The translations under genes were made by a program, and so were the position numbers. DNA of 64,000 nt from Phycisphaerales bacterium (GTDB lineage: Bacteria > Planctomycetota > Phycisphaerae > Phycisphaerales > UBA1924), in the NCBI GenBank assembly GCA_020849615.1, contig JADLFW010000010.1, positions 62,001 to 126,000 of the forward strand. Direction: 5' to 3'. A model generated the notes under the pieces. The model saw only the letters and a program-made list of their open reading frames with translations, was not told the DNA's origin and ran no database searches. This document shows, piece after piece, positions 1-8,202 of the stretch; within the stretch, counting starts at the first letter, position 1; every line of letters begins with the position of its first letter.

Positions 1-697
1 CGAAGTCGGCGTCCTTGGCGGGCCACCACGTCGCCGCGAAGTACGCCTCGCTCAGCGTGTGCACCAGCGGCTGCCCGCCCTGGGTGGTGAACTCGATCGA
101 GCCGAACCCGCGCGACACCGCCGTCCCGGTGTACACGATCTTCAGCGTGAACTCCTCGCCCGCGTTGTACGCCCGGTCCAGCGTCACCAGCCGCCCGTAC
201 GACCCCACCGACGAGTGCGCCACCGGCGTCGTCCCGTTGACCAGCAGCTGCGTGATCGTGTAGTTGCTCCGCAGCCGGAATGTGAACTGCGTCAGCCCCG
301 CCACCAGGCTCCGCACCGTCATCGTGTTCGACCCCGTGATCACATCCGTCGACGGGATGATCTCGAGGTCGACGTTGTTGTGCAGCACATCCGTCGCCGT
401 CGCCGCCTCACGCATCATCGTGCGCACCCAAGGCAGCTCATCCTCCTGCCACTGCTTCCCCGCCTCGAACCGCCGGCGCAGCTCGCACGCCTTGCCGCAC
501 CCGTACTGCTCGACGGGCCGGTCGCACGCATCCGCCGGCGGGATGCCCCATCCGCCCACCGCGCCTTCCGTCTGCCCCAGCGCCGGCATCGCCAGCCCGG
601 CCACCGCCGCCAGCACAACGCCCAGAGCCCGGCCCGGCACCCCCGGGCCACGGCGCGCGACGACTCCATCCACCGACGGGTACTTGCCACTCATCAT
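1..697 (-). CDS. M1-family aminopeptidase, N-terminal part (gene runs off left edge)
   Basis: Secreted metallopeptidase of the aminopeptidase N type, predicted to trim N-terminal residues from peptides outside the cytoplasm. The visible 232 residues hold a hydrophobic signal segment (ALGVVLAAVAGLA, about residues 25-37) and then the beta-rich N-terminal M1 domain, with typical stretches such as VDLEIIPSTDVITGSNTMTV and a final YFAATWWPAKD. The HExxH zinc site would lie beyond the window and is not seen. I chose the ATG at 697 because AAGGGG lies 6 bases upstream; ATGs at 703 and 694 are alternatives. Planctomycete M1 proteins of this kind often end in a dockerin-like tail, but that cannot be checked here. 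The family call rests on the N-terminal domain alone. Confidence 0.7.
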   Translation of the reverse strand, partial: MMSGKYPSVDGVVARRGPGVPGRALGVVLAAVAGLAMPALGQTEGAVGGWGIPPADACDRPVEQYGCGKACELRRRFEAGKQWQEDELPWVRTMMREAATATDVLHNNVDLEIIPSTDVITGSNTMTVRSLVAGLTQFTFRLRSNYTITQLLVNGTTPVAHSSVGSYGRLVTLDRAYNAGEEFTLKIVYTGTAVSRGFGSIEFTTQGGQPLVHTLSEAYFAATWWPAKDADF

Positions 698-1000
698 GCT
701 CATCCCCTTGAATCGCCCCACCCAGGAATATCGCCCCACGCAGGAACATCGCCCCACCCGGAAAGATCACAGCCACGCCGCCCCACGCCGCCCCCACGCC
801 GATCCACGCCCGGCCGCCGAGTGGAACTCAGACGAGATACCGGACCCGGCCCGTCCGCCATCGGACAGGCCAGCGGGTTCGATACGGGCCGAGCCGCTCC
901 ATCGGTTGCCGCTCAATGTTGAATAACGGGAATCACCGTCCCGGTCAAGCGTTGCTTTCCCCCGGGACTCCCGCGGGGCGTACCCCCGGCGGCCGTGCTT
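698..1000. other. Intergenic leader with short imperfect repeats
   Basis: This stretch holds no gene I can support. Read on the minus strand, 711-764 contains three imperfect 17-18 base repeats of the form TTCCTGSGTGGGGCGATR just upstream of the aminopeptidase start, so they would fall in its 5' leader. They may be an expanded leader or protein-binding repeats. No clear promoter was recognised. Confidence 0.35.
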
Positions 1001-1594
1001 CTATTGGTGAAGCCGCGCCGCCAGCTTCGCCACCTTCGCGCCCACCGCTTTCACCGCCGCCTCCTGCTTGGGGTCCTTCAGCCGCCCGGCGGGATCCATC
1101 GCCTCGTTGGCCCGCACCACCGCCACCTGCTCGGGCAGCACGATCACCCCGATGTTGCCCAGCACCGCCCGCAGGTGCACCAACCCGCGCAGACCCCCCA
1201 GCGCCCCCGGCGAGGCCGACACCAGCCCGCACACTTTCCCCGTGAAGCACTCCAGAGGCTTCTCGGGCTTGCCATCCGGGCCCGTCGTCGGGCGGCTCGC
1301 CCAGTCGATCGCGTTCTTCAGCGCCGCCGAGAACGAGCTGTTGTACTCCGGGCTCGAGATCAGCAGCCCACCAGCCGCCAGCAGGTAGTCCTTCAGCTTC
1401 CGGGCGTTGGGGTGCAGCCCCTCGCGCTGCTCGAGGTCCTCATCGAAGATCGGCAGAGGCAGGTCGGCCAGGTCGATCACCGTCACCGATGCGCCCGCCT
1501 CCCGGGCCCCTTCGGCCGCGATCTTCACCAGCTTCTTGTTGTACGACTCCTTGCGGAGACTGCCGGCAAACGCCAGAACGCTCGGGGTGCTCAT
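1001..1594 (-). CDS. NAD(P)H-dependent FMN reductase
   Basis: Flavodoxin-fold oxidoreductase that would use NAD(P)H to reduce FMN-bound substrates such as quinones, azo compounds or metal ions; cytoplasmic. The 197-residue product starts MSTPSVLAFAGSLRKESYNK, where GSLRKES is the FMN-phosphate loop. Near residue 80 it has the family signature PEYNSSFSAALKNAIDW. Length fits the family (about 180-200). I start at 1594 rather than at an upstream in-frame start, because the extra residues are Gly/Arg-rich and the beta strand with GSLR normally begins within the first ten residues. It is divergent from the dockerin gene at 1761. Substrate cannot be told from sequence. Confidence 0.88.
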   Translation of the reverse strand: MSTPSVLAFAGSLRKESYNKKLVKIAAEGAREAGASVTVIDLADLPLPIFDEDLEQREGLHPNARKLKDYLLAAGGLLISSPEYNSSFSAALKNAIDWASRPTTGPDGKPEKPLECFTGKVCGLVSASPGALGGLRGLVHLRAVLGNIGVIVLPEQVAVVRANEAMDPAGRLKDPKQEAAVKAVGAKVAKLAARLHQ

Positions 1595-1760
1595 GCCCAT
1601 CAATGTACCCGACCCGCCGGGCCCGTACCCGCCCGGGCCGCCTCGCCTCACGCGGATTCTTCGCCGCCATCCGTGAGAGCCGGGCCCGGTTCACGCTTGT
1701 GCAGCGGGGCCCATCTTCCCGGCCCGTTCGTGCACCAAGCCCCACTCACGGAGAAATCCC

Positions 1761-2639
1761 ATGCTGTTGCGTCGCACCCTGCCGAGCGCTGCTCTCCTCT
1801 GCTCCCTCGCCCTCGCCGCCCCCGCCGATGAGGCCACGCTCCGCCTCGGCCCGTCCTTCGGCAGCGAGCCGGGCCTGATGACCGTCTCCATCGGCGCCGA
1901 CAGCGTTTCTATCCACATCCCGCCGATGAGCCCGCCCGAGATCAAGGCCCAGTTTGTCGCGCAGGCCCTCACCGCCAGCGCGTACGCCGCCGAGTTCTTC
2001 TATTCGGGTTCGGAGCCGTTCTGGGGCGTCATCCTCCACAACATCCCCGCGGATGCCGCCATCACCCTCGAGACCGGAAACACCGCCTCCCCCGCCGATG
2101 GGCTCTTGATCAGCCCGCCGGGCCGTACCGCCGCCACGATTGCGAACATCGGCCGCTTCGAGCCCTTCGACACGCAGGGCCAGCCCGCCATCTTCACCGC
2201 CGGCATCGTCACCGATGTCGGCGAGCTCTCCGCCCAGGTCTCCGCCGCGGAGCTCTCCTTCCAGACCGACGGGCCCATCATCTGCCAGGCCCTCTTCCAG
2301 CGCCTCGCCCCGCGCGCCCCGCAGTACGGTGCGCAGATCAACTACGCCGGCGACCGCCTCGAGGTCTATTTCGACCCCGCGTACACCGTCACGCAGGGCG
2401 GCATCATCTTCGGCACCACCTCGCCCAGCGCCGGGACCTCCGGCACACTGCCCCCGGCCGTGACGGGGCGCTGCCCCATCGACTACAACGGCGACGGCCT
2501 CGTCGATTTCGCCGATTACCTCGAGTTCCTCAACCTCTACGATGCACAGGACCCCCGCGCCGATCTCAACGGCGATGGGCTCGTCGACTTCGCCGATTAT
2601 CTCGAGTTCCTCAATCTCTACGCCGGGCCGTGCCCCTGA
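1761..2639 (+). CDS. Secreted protein with GC-type dockerin-like tail
   Basis: 292 residues with an N-terminal signal peptide (LLRRTLPSAALLCSLALAAPA), a middle of about 210 residues with no motif I recognise, and a C-terminal tail of two near-identical units, NGDGLVDFADYLEFLNLY, about 27 residues apart. The DxNxDGxxDxxD loops resemble the calcium-binding repeats of dockerins and are characteristic of secreted proteins in Phycisphaerae. The tail is likely a surface attachment or sorting module; cohesin partners are not known to me in this group. The middle repeats phrases such as ILHNIPADAAITLETGN, which suggests a beta-rich domain. Function unknown. Confidence 0.8.
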   Translation: MLLRRTLPSAALLCSLALAAPADEATLRLGPSFGSEPGLMTVSIGADSVSIHIPPMSPPEIKAQFVAQALTASAYAAEFFYSGSEPFWGVILHNIPADAAITLETGNTASPADGLLISPPGRTAATIANIGRFEPFDTQGQPAIFTAGIVTDVGELSAQVSAAELSFQTDGPIICQALFQRLAPRAPQYGAQINYAGDRLEVYFDPAYTVTQGGIIFGTTSPSAGTSGTLPPAVTGRCPIDYNGDGLVDFADYLEFLNLYDAQDPRADLNGDGLVDFADYLEFLNLYAGPCP

Positions 2640-2704
2640 GCGGGCGATCCAGATCCCGTGGTGTGGTCACGGCGCCGATGCAGCGCTGCCGCGCCCTGTC
2701 CGGC

Positions 2705-3502
2705 TCACGGCTCCGGCGCAACGTCCTGCCACGGCAGCCGGGGCGGCTCCAGCCGCTGCTCATCCGCGTTCCGCCACACCCAGTCCAGGAACTTCCGCGC
2801 CGGCGCATCCTCCGCCAGGCCCGCGATCGCCGCGGGCTCGCCCAGCCTCCACACGCTCGTGCCCTCATCCGCCGAGTAGAACTCGATGTACTCCCCCTCG
2901 GCCAGCATCCGCGTCTGCTGCACGACTCCATCCACAATGCGGCGGCAGGTCGCCCGATGAACTTCCGCATCCAACTCATCCAGCAGGAAGCACCGCGCCC
3001 GCACCCACTGGTTGCCCGAACGCTCCGCCGGCTCCACCAGCTGCGTGATCATCACCGAGCCGGGCGAAGACAGCAGCGACCTCGTCGACCGCAGCGACCT
3101 CCAATAAGACAACGCCTTCACCTCGATCGGCGCGCGCGGCCGGGCGTCCTGCGCTCCCGGGCGGCCCGTCACCCCCCGCTCCTTGTTCCGGGCCGCGCTG
3201 GCCTTGAGGTACGCGTACCCCGTCTGCACACGCCACGTGAAATGGTCCTCCGTGTTCAGCGCAACGCTCGGGTTGTTCTGGATCATCGTCGGCGCCTCCC
3301 CGCCCTCGCGGATCGGCCCGTACAGCGTCCGCATGTCAAACCCGTTCGCCGAGCGGTCGCAACGCAGGTGCCGGGCCGGCGTCGCCGCCTCCGAGCATTC
3401 CACAGGCCAGTTCGGCTCCGGCGCGCTCTGCCCCAGCGCCGCCGCGCCCGCCCCCAGCCACAGCCCCGCCGCCGACGCGATGCCGAGCCCGTTCACGTTC
3501 AT
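2705..3502 (-). CDS. Secreted protein of unknown function, paralogue B of kinase-operon pair
   Basis: 265 residues starting MNVNGLGIASAAGLWLGAGA, a signal peptide ending near ALGQSA. Start chosen at 3502 because GGGAGGA lies just upstream. It is clearly homologous to the preceding gene (3562-4314): both share LYGP, GY.YLK, TRSLLSSPGS, TQLVEP, RCFLLD and a C-terminal PARKFL(D/N)W ... PP.LPW block. Paired cysteines in the mature part (ECSE, LRCDRS, ARCFLL, TCRRI) suggest disulfides in an exported protein. It lies 59 bases after its paralogue and is probably co-transcribed with the CHASE2 kinase. I do not recognise the family. Confidence 0.78.
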   Translation of the reverse strand: MNVNGLGIASAAGLWLGAGAAALGQSAPEPNWPVECSEAATPARHLRCDRSANGFDMRTLYGPIREGGEAPTMIQNNPSVALNTEDHFTWRVQTGYAYLKASAARNKERGVTGRPGAQDARPRAPIEVKALSYWRSLRSTRSLLSSPGSVMITQLVEPAERSGNQWVRARCFLLDELDAEVHRATCRRIVDGVVQQTRMLAEGEYIEFYSADEGTSVWRLGEPAAIAGLAEDAPARKFLDWVWRNADEQRLEPPRLPWQDVAPEP

Positions 3503-3561
3503 GGGTCCTCCCGCAGGGTCCTGAGCTGCCAACCGCATCCCGCTCGCCGGCGCCCCGCCGG

Positions 3562-4314
3562 CTACCACGGCAGAGCCGGCGGATCCAGCCCCTGCTCCTT
3601 CGCGTTCTCGCGGGCCCAATTCAGGAACTTCCGGGCCGGATCATCGGGCCCCAGGTCCTTGATCTGCTTCCGCGCGCCGAGCTTCCACCGCGAGTCGTTC
3701 TCCGTGTACAGCTCCACGTACCAGCCCTCTTCCAGGCCGACCTCACTGTCCTGGTTCTCGCCGTCAAGCAGCTCGCAGCGTGCGCTGTGGGCCTCGACAT
3801 CCCCCTGGTCGAGCAGGAAGCACCGCCCGCGGATCGAGCGGTTTCCCGAAGTCTCGGGCGGCTCGACCAGCTGTGTCACCAGCGTGGAGCCGGGCGAGGA
3901 GAGCAGCGACCGCGTCGTGCGGATCGACATCCGGTAGGCCAGATGCTGCCCGTGGTCGGGCTGCCCGAGCTGCTCCGGGCCGCCCGAACCCGTGCCCCCG
4001 CTCCCCGTCGGGGTGATCTTCAGGTAGACGTACCCGATGCGCCCGTTCCACATCGCGTGGTCTTCCTGGTTGTCGTTCCGCCGCACGCTCAGGTCGTACT
4101 CGACCATCTCGGGCTCCGCCGTGTTCCCCTCCAGCGGCCCGTACAGCGCCTGCATGAGCGCCGTGTTGGTCCGCTGCTCGCAGTACCGGTGCCGCGCCGG
4201 GACCGCGTGATCCGGCGCGCAGATCGACCACTGCGGAGGATCGTTGTTCTGAGGTTGCGCCCCACCCGCCCACGCCAGCCCGATGCACACCCCCAACACC
4301 ACCATCGATCCCAT
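3562..4314 (-). CDS. Secreted protein of unknown function, paralogue A of kinase-operon pair
   Basis: 250 residues starting MGSMVVLGVCIGLAWAGGAQ (signal peptide). The ATG at 4314 overlaps the kinase stop as TGATG, so translation is probably coupled to the kinase. The conserved core shared with the downstream gene includes TRSLLSSPGSTLVTQLVEPP and GRCFLLDQGDVEAH, and the end reads PARKFLNWARENAKEQGLDPPALPW in part. Cysteines in SICAPD, YCEQR, RCFLLD and RCELL fall at positions similar to those of the paralogue. It has a Gly/Ser linker (GSGGTGSGGP) that the paralogue lacks. The tight coupling suggests a role with the kinase, for example as a ligand or partner of its CHASE2 sensor; this is inference. 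Confidence 0.8.
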   Translation of the reverse strand: MGSMVVLGVCIGLAWAGGAQPQNNDPPQWSICAPDHAVPARHRYCEQRTNTALMQALYGPLEGNTAEPEMVEYDLSVRRNDNQEDHAMWNGRIGYVYLKITPTGSGGTGSGGPEQLGQPDHGQHLAYRMSIRTTRSLLSSPGSTLVTQLVEPPETSGNRSIRGRCFLLDQGDVEAHSARCELLDGENQDSEVGLEEGWYVELYTENDSRWKLGARKQIKDLGPDDPARKFLNWARENAKEQGLDPPALPW

Positions 4315-6881
4315 CACGGACTCTCCTTGCCGCCCCGTTCCCACGGCAACCGCCGCCGGGCCAGGGCGATGATGCCAGTCACCGCCGCCGCGGCGATCGC
4401 CGCGGCCGTGTACGCGTGCGGGAAGTACAACACCCGGCTCGCCACCGACATCGCCAGCGCCGCGAGCGGAACGACCACGACCAGCACGCACGCGGCAGTC
4501 ATGGTAACCGCCGCCCACCGGGCCGCCGCGCGCCCCGCCCAGCCCCTCCCATGCCTGCGGTGCGCCGGCGCCCGCCGCGGCAGCGCCCGGTCGATCGGCG
4601 CTGCCCACAGCACCCCGGCCATCACCAACACCCCGACCGCGCCCGCCCCCGTGAGCAGCATCCACTCCACGACCAGGCTGTCGTGAACCGGCAGGCGCCA
4701 GCCCCCGAGGATCTGCGATGCGGCAGATGCGAGCGCCTGCCACCCGCCGATCTTGTCCCGGCCGAAGTACGTGAAGCTGTCCTCGGTACCCCGCGTGTCC
4801 TTCAGCACCACAATTTTGTTAGCCACCAGCCGAGTCTGCGCTTCCTCGCTCCGGGACAGGTAATCCGCGAGATCGATCGTCCGATTGTCGATCTGCGTCT
4901 TTGGAGGGATGGTGATCATGTACTGGCTGAGCAGGTCCCCAGGTTTCACGCCGGACTTCGCATCTGCGCCCGACTGGGTTACCTTCTCCTTCGCCGACGC
5001 GGGGATGCGGATCGGCGAGCCCCCGTCCGACGCCCGCAATGTCACCTCGCCGGTTCGGTCATCCAGGCTGCACGTGAGGTCCGATGACGCCCTGCGGAAG
5101 AACATCGCGGCGACCAAGGCGACCGAGGGTCGCACTTCGTCGCCGCGCTTCAGCCCCACCTGCACCGCCCACGGCGCGTTCGGGGGCGTTTCCGCCCCGG
5201 CTCGTCCCCACAGCACATGTCGGTGAAGCTCGCACGCCGGCTCGATCCCCGCCGCGCGATCATCGAACCAGTGCGTGCCATCCACAACGACCGACCGATT
5301 GGCCGACTTCGCCGATTGAACACCCCTGATGAGGTCGCCGTCGAACTGTGTGGCGGTCGGGTAGAAGTGATCGATGACCACGACGCCCACGCCCCTCTTC
5401 GCCACACCCTCCACAACGCGGCCCCAGACCCGACGCATGCTCCCCGCCTCTTCGAGGTCCGGCAGCCCGGCGAACCGGGCGACGGCCGCCGCGTCGGTTC
5501 TCTCCGTCATCTCGATCACGATGCTGTCCTCGCTCGACGGCGGCGCAGCGGCGGTGACCACGTAGCGTTGCCAGCCCTCCGTGTACGGCGCCAGCACGCC
5601 GGACAGCTGCGCCGTGAACATGCCCGCGAGCGCCGCCGCGATCAGCGCCAGCACGTACACCAGCTTCGACATCGAGCCGGGCCAGCGCCGCGTCCGCAGC
5701 CGGGCCCGGGCCGCGGTGGCCACTTCGTAGCCCGTGCCCTTCAGCATCGGCAAGGGCTCGCCCGCCAGCAGCGCCCGGATATTCACCGCCAGGTCAAGGT
5801 CGCCCGCCCCCGCATCCGCCGATGCGAACCGGTCGCCGCGGCCCTTGCCCAGCGCCCGCAGCACGATCGCCTCCAGCTCCCCATCGCACTCGACAGGCCG
5901 GATGATCCACCCCGACTCACGCCCGCGCTTCCTCACCGCCCGGATCATGCTCCTCGCGACCCGCGCCGGGCCGACGATCCGGTGGTTGACGATCGCCTCC
6001 CGCACCGCCGGGCGATGCTGCTGCCCCGGCGGGTACGGCAATGAAGCCGTCAGCAACTCGTGCAGCACCACCCCCAAGGCGTAGATGTCCGTCCGCTCAT
6101 CCAGCGCCTCGCCGCCGGGCCTGAACTGCTCCGGCGCCATGTACTCCATCGTCCCGACCGCGCCCACCTCCAGCGCCCGCTCGAACAACGCCGGGTCGGG
6201 CTCCACCGGCGTCGCGATCCCCACATCGATCAGCTTTACCCGGCCCGGTGGCCAGTCGACCCGCCCGTCCTCGCCCGTCTTGGGACGCAGGCCGCCGACC
6301 TGAATGTTCTCCGGTTTCAGATCTCGGTGAGCCCGCTTTGCAGTGCCGTGAAGGTGTCCCACCGCCGAGCACACCTGCAGGAACAACTCCAGCCGCTCCC
6401 GCACCCCCAGTTCGTTCTCCCACGCGTAGTGCGTGATGGCCCGCGCATCGAAGACGTATTCCATCACCAGATAGGGCGCCGGGCCCGCCGGGCCGTCGCA
6501 CACCCCGTCGTCGATGTACTTCACGATGTTGGGATGATCGAGCGAGCGAAGGCACTCGATCTCGCGCGCGAAGTACCCGAGGTGGGCGCCGAGCTTGGGC
6601 ACCTTGATCGCCACCGCCCGGCCGTCGCTCAGCCGTTTGGCCAGCCAGACCTCGCCCATGCCCCCCGAAGAGATCGGGCGACCGCGCGCAAACTCGTAGC
6701 CGGGGATGGCCGGGATCCTGCTGCTGGGATTATCTGCTGGACCACCCGCTGCCCGATCCAGCGCGTGATTTGGTTGCGCGCCGCCGCCGATGGCGGTCGG
6801 CACCGAATCCGGATCGCTCAAGGGGTCCGGGCCCCCCCGGGCCCCGCGCGTTCGAGAGGTCTGTTCATCGCCGGACGCCAT
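4314..6881 (-). CDS. Membrane Ser/Thr protein kinase with CHASE2 sensor domain
   Basis: 855-residue Hanks-type kinase fused to an extracytoplasmic sensor. The kinase domain spans about residues 60-360: glycine loop SSGGMGEVW, ATP lysine in AIKVP (Lys93), catalytic HRDLKPEN (Asp187), a DVG in place of DFG (LIDVGIA, Asp219), and GTMEYMAPEQ. A membrane helix near 404-424 (LVYVLALIAAALAGMF) leads to a CHASE2-like region (VVIDHFYPTATQFDGDLIRG), then three hydrophobic helices near the C terminus. This kinase-TM-CHASE2-3TM order is the known layout of CHASE2 kinases. I start at the ATG at 6881, preceded by GGGGG; an in-frame start at 6926 would add 15 residues. It leads an operon with two secreted paralogues. 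Confidence 0.9.
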   Translation of the reverse strand: MASGDEQTSRTRGARGGPDPLSDPDSVPTAIGGGAQPNHALDRAAGGPADNPSSRIPAIPGYEFARGRPISSGGMGEVWLAKRLSDGRAVAIKVPKLGAHLGYFAREIECLRSLDHPNIVKYIDDGVCDGPAGPAPYLVMEYVFDARAITHYAWENELGVRERLELFLQVCSAVGHLHGTAKRAHRDLKPENIQVGGLRPKTGEDGRVDWPPGRVKLIDVGIATPVEPDPALFERALEVGAVGTMEYMAPEQFRPGGEALDERTDIYALGVVLHELLTASLPYPPGQQHRPAVREAIVNHRIVGPARVARSMIRAVRKRGRESGWIIRPVECDGELEAIVLRALGKGRGDRFASADAGAGDLDLAVNIRALLAGEPLPMLKGTGYEVATAARARLRTRRWPGSMSKLVYVLALIAAALAGMFTAQLSGVLAPYTEGWQRYVVTAAAPPSSEDSIVIEMTERTDAAAVARFAGLPDLEEAGSMRRVWGRVVEGVAKRGVGVVVIDHFYPTATQFDGDLIRGVQSAKSANRSVVVDGTHWFDDRAAGIEPACELHRHVLWGRAGAETPPNAPWAVQVGLKRGDEVRPSVALVAAMFFRRASSDLTCSLDDRTGEVTLRASDGGSPIRIPASAKEKVTQSGADAKSGVKPGDLLSQYMITIPPKTQIDNRTIDLADYLSRSEEAQTRLVANKIVVLKDTRGTEDSFTYFGRDKIGGWQALASAASQILGGWRLPVHDSLVVEWMLLTGAGAVGVLVMAGVLWAAPIDRALPRRAPAHRRHGRGWAGRAAARWAAVTMTAACVLVVVVPLAALAMSVASRVLYFPHAYTAAAIAAAAVTGIIALARRRLPWERGGKESP

Positions 6882-7233
6882 GCCGCATGCCCCCGCTACC
6901 CAACGCGGATGGCGGTGAACACACACGCTTCACCGCTTCCCTCTTCGAGGTCCTGCCAGCCCAAAGAATACCCCAGGCCCAGTAATAGGGCTCCTCACTC
7001 CACAAAAAAGAGCCCCCGGTCGCTCCTGTGCCGTCTCGCGCCGGGCCGGGGTGGAACGCGGCCGGAACGAGAACAGTGGGGAGGCGGCCGGGGACCCATG
7101 CTCGTCGCTCCGCTGGTTGGGGACGCGGGCGGGGAGAGAGAGACGCCGCCGTTGTCCTGGCGAAGCCGACGAGTGAACGCCCCCCGGAGGGGGGCGAACC
7201 GGTTCTACCGGTAAGAGAGAACGGTGTACAACC
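6882..7233. other. Intergenic region upstream of the kinase
   Basis: No gene can be supported here. A GGGCTC ... GAGCCC inverted pair around 6988-7015, with an A-run between the arms, could form a weak hairpin near the kinase promoter. No convincing -35/-10 pair was found. Confidence 0.3.
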
Positions 7234-7383
7234 TCACGCGTTCAAGAACAGCAGCCGGTCCGAAAAGTCGCTCTGCCGATCGCGGTTCAGATCCGGGGCA
7301 GAGCAGGCCGGCCGCTAAGCAGTTGTTGAGTTCCAGCCGACCCCGCAGATCGCGCCCGCTGACAGCAGCGCCAGGCCCAGCAT
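7234..7383 (-). pseudogene. Remnant of a dockerin-tailed secreted protein with an in-frame stop
   Basis: Reading minus from the ATG at 7383 gives MLGLALLSAGAICGVGWNST, which is like a signal peptide, then a TAG at 7315-7317. The same frame continues after the stop as ACSAPDLNRDRQSDFSDRLL followed by FLNA and a TGA at 7234. That second part matches the dockerin-like tail of neighbouring genes (PADLNGDGLVDFSDYLLFLN), with several calcium-ligand positions changed. It looks like a secreted gene whose middle has been deleted and whose tail has decayed. Readthrough of the TAG is possible but less likely. The signal-like N-terminus and dockerin-like tail in one frame are seen directly; the history is inferred. 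Confidence 0.5.
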
Positions 7384-7734
7384 GGTCCAGCTCCTTCGAT
7401 CATGCGCGCAGGAAAACAGCGCGGCTCCACCCAGAACGGGCGGTGTTCACCGATTGAGGGGGTCGTCGGCGGCGCCGGACAAGGGCGACGCGGGGGGTGG
7501 AATCGACGACCGAGAAAGCCTCGACCGGTCCGATACTTCGATCCGTCACCGCTTGACGGCAGGTTCCGGCTTTTTTCTCGGACTCAATCATCGTTTTTTT
7601 GGAATTATCAGTCGCTTCGGCGGCGGTGATCGGACCTTGGCTCGATCGGTGCGGCCGCTGATCCGATGAATTCCTCGCGCATTCACACTCGGGTTGCGCC
7701 CATCGCGCGCCCGAGACTGGAGAGGTTTTACTCC
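7384..7734. other. Non-coding stretch upstream of the coiled-coil gene
   Basis: No supported gene. Around 7570-7615 there are T-rich tracts (TTTTTTC and a run of seven T) unusual for this genome, which may mark a terminator for something on the plus strand or the promoter region of the gene at 7735. Nothing else was recognised. Confidence 0.3.
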
Positions 7735-8145
7735 ATGAGCCCCGATCGAAACGGCTTGGTCCCTCCCATCGCCGCCGTACCCGCCCCGAAGGTTGGCCCG
7801 ACTCCCACGCCGACGCCGGGCGAAGTGCGCCTGCTGGTCGCGGGCGCCAAAGCGCGCAACGCCGAGGTGGTCGGGAAGGTTGTGGATGAGTCGATCGAGG
7901 CGTCCGCGCGGGCCCGGCAGCAGCGCCAGGCCGAGGAGGCCGAGCGGCGGGCGGAGGAGGCCCGGCAGGCGCGGATCGATGAGATCGAGCGCCGCGAGCG
8001 GGCGGAGGCCCAAGCCGTTGCCGAGGAGAATCGGCGTGTGGCGTCGGAGATCGCGGCCCGTCAGGAAGAGGACAAGGCCCGGCTGGCCGGGCAGCAGCGG
8101 CGCACGCTGCTGGATGCCGTCGGCCACATCGACGCCTCGGCCTGA
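7735..8145 (+). CDS. Small coiled-coil protein of unknown function
   Basis: 136 residues. The N-terminus is proline-rich (GPTPTPTPGE). From about residue 25 to 130 it is Ala/Glu/Arg-rich with heptad-like spacing (RQQRQAEEAERRAEEARQAR), so most of it should form one long charged helix or coiled coil. No signal peptide or membrane segment. The ATG at 7735 is preceded by GGAGAGG about 9 bases upstream, which decides this start over an in-frame ATG at 7666. It could be a cytoplasmic scaffold or part of a filament; nothing in the neighbours settles this. Coding is supported by the ribosome site and by a reading frame free of rare structure. Confidence 0.6.
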   Translation: MSPDRNGLVPPIAAVPAPKVGPTPTPTPGEVRLLVAGAKARNAEVVGKVVDESIEASARARQQRQAEEAERRAEEARQARIDEIERRERAEAQAVAEENRRVASEIAARQEEDKARLAGQQRRTLLDAVGHIDASA

Positions 8146-8202
8146 CCGCCGCCGGCGAGGGGTGCAGGTCGTTGAGGCGCGGGCCGACTTACACTCGCCC
8201 GC

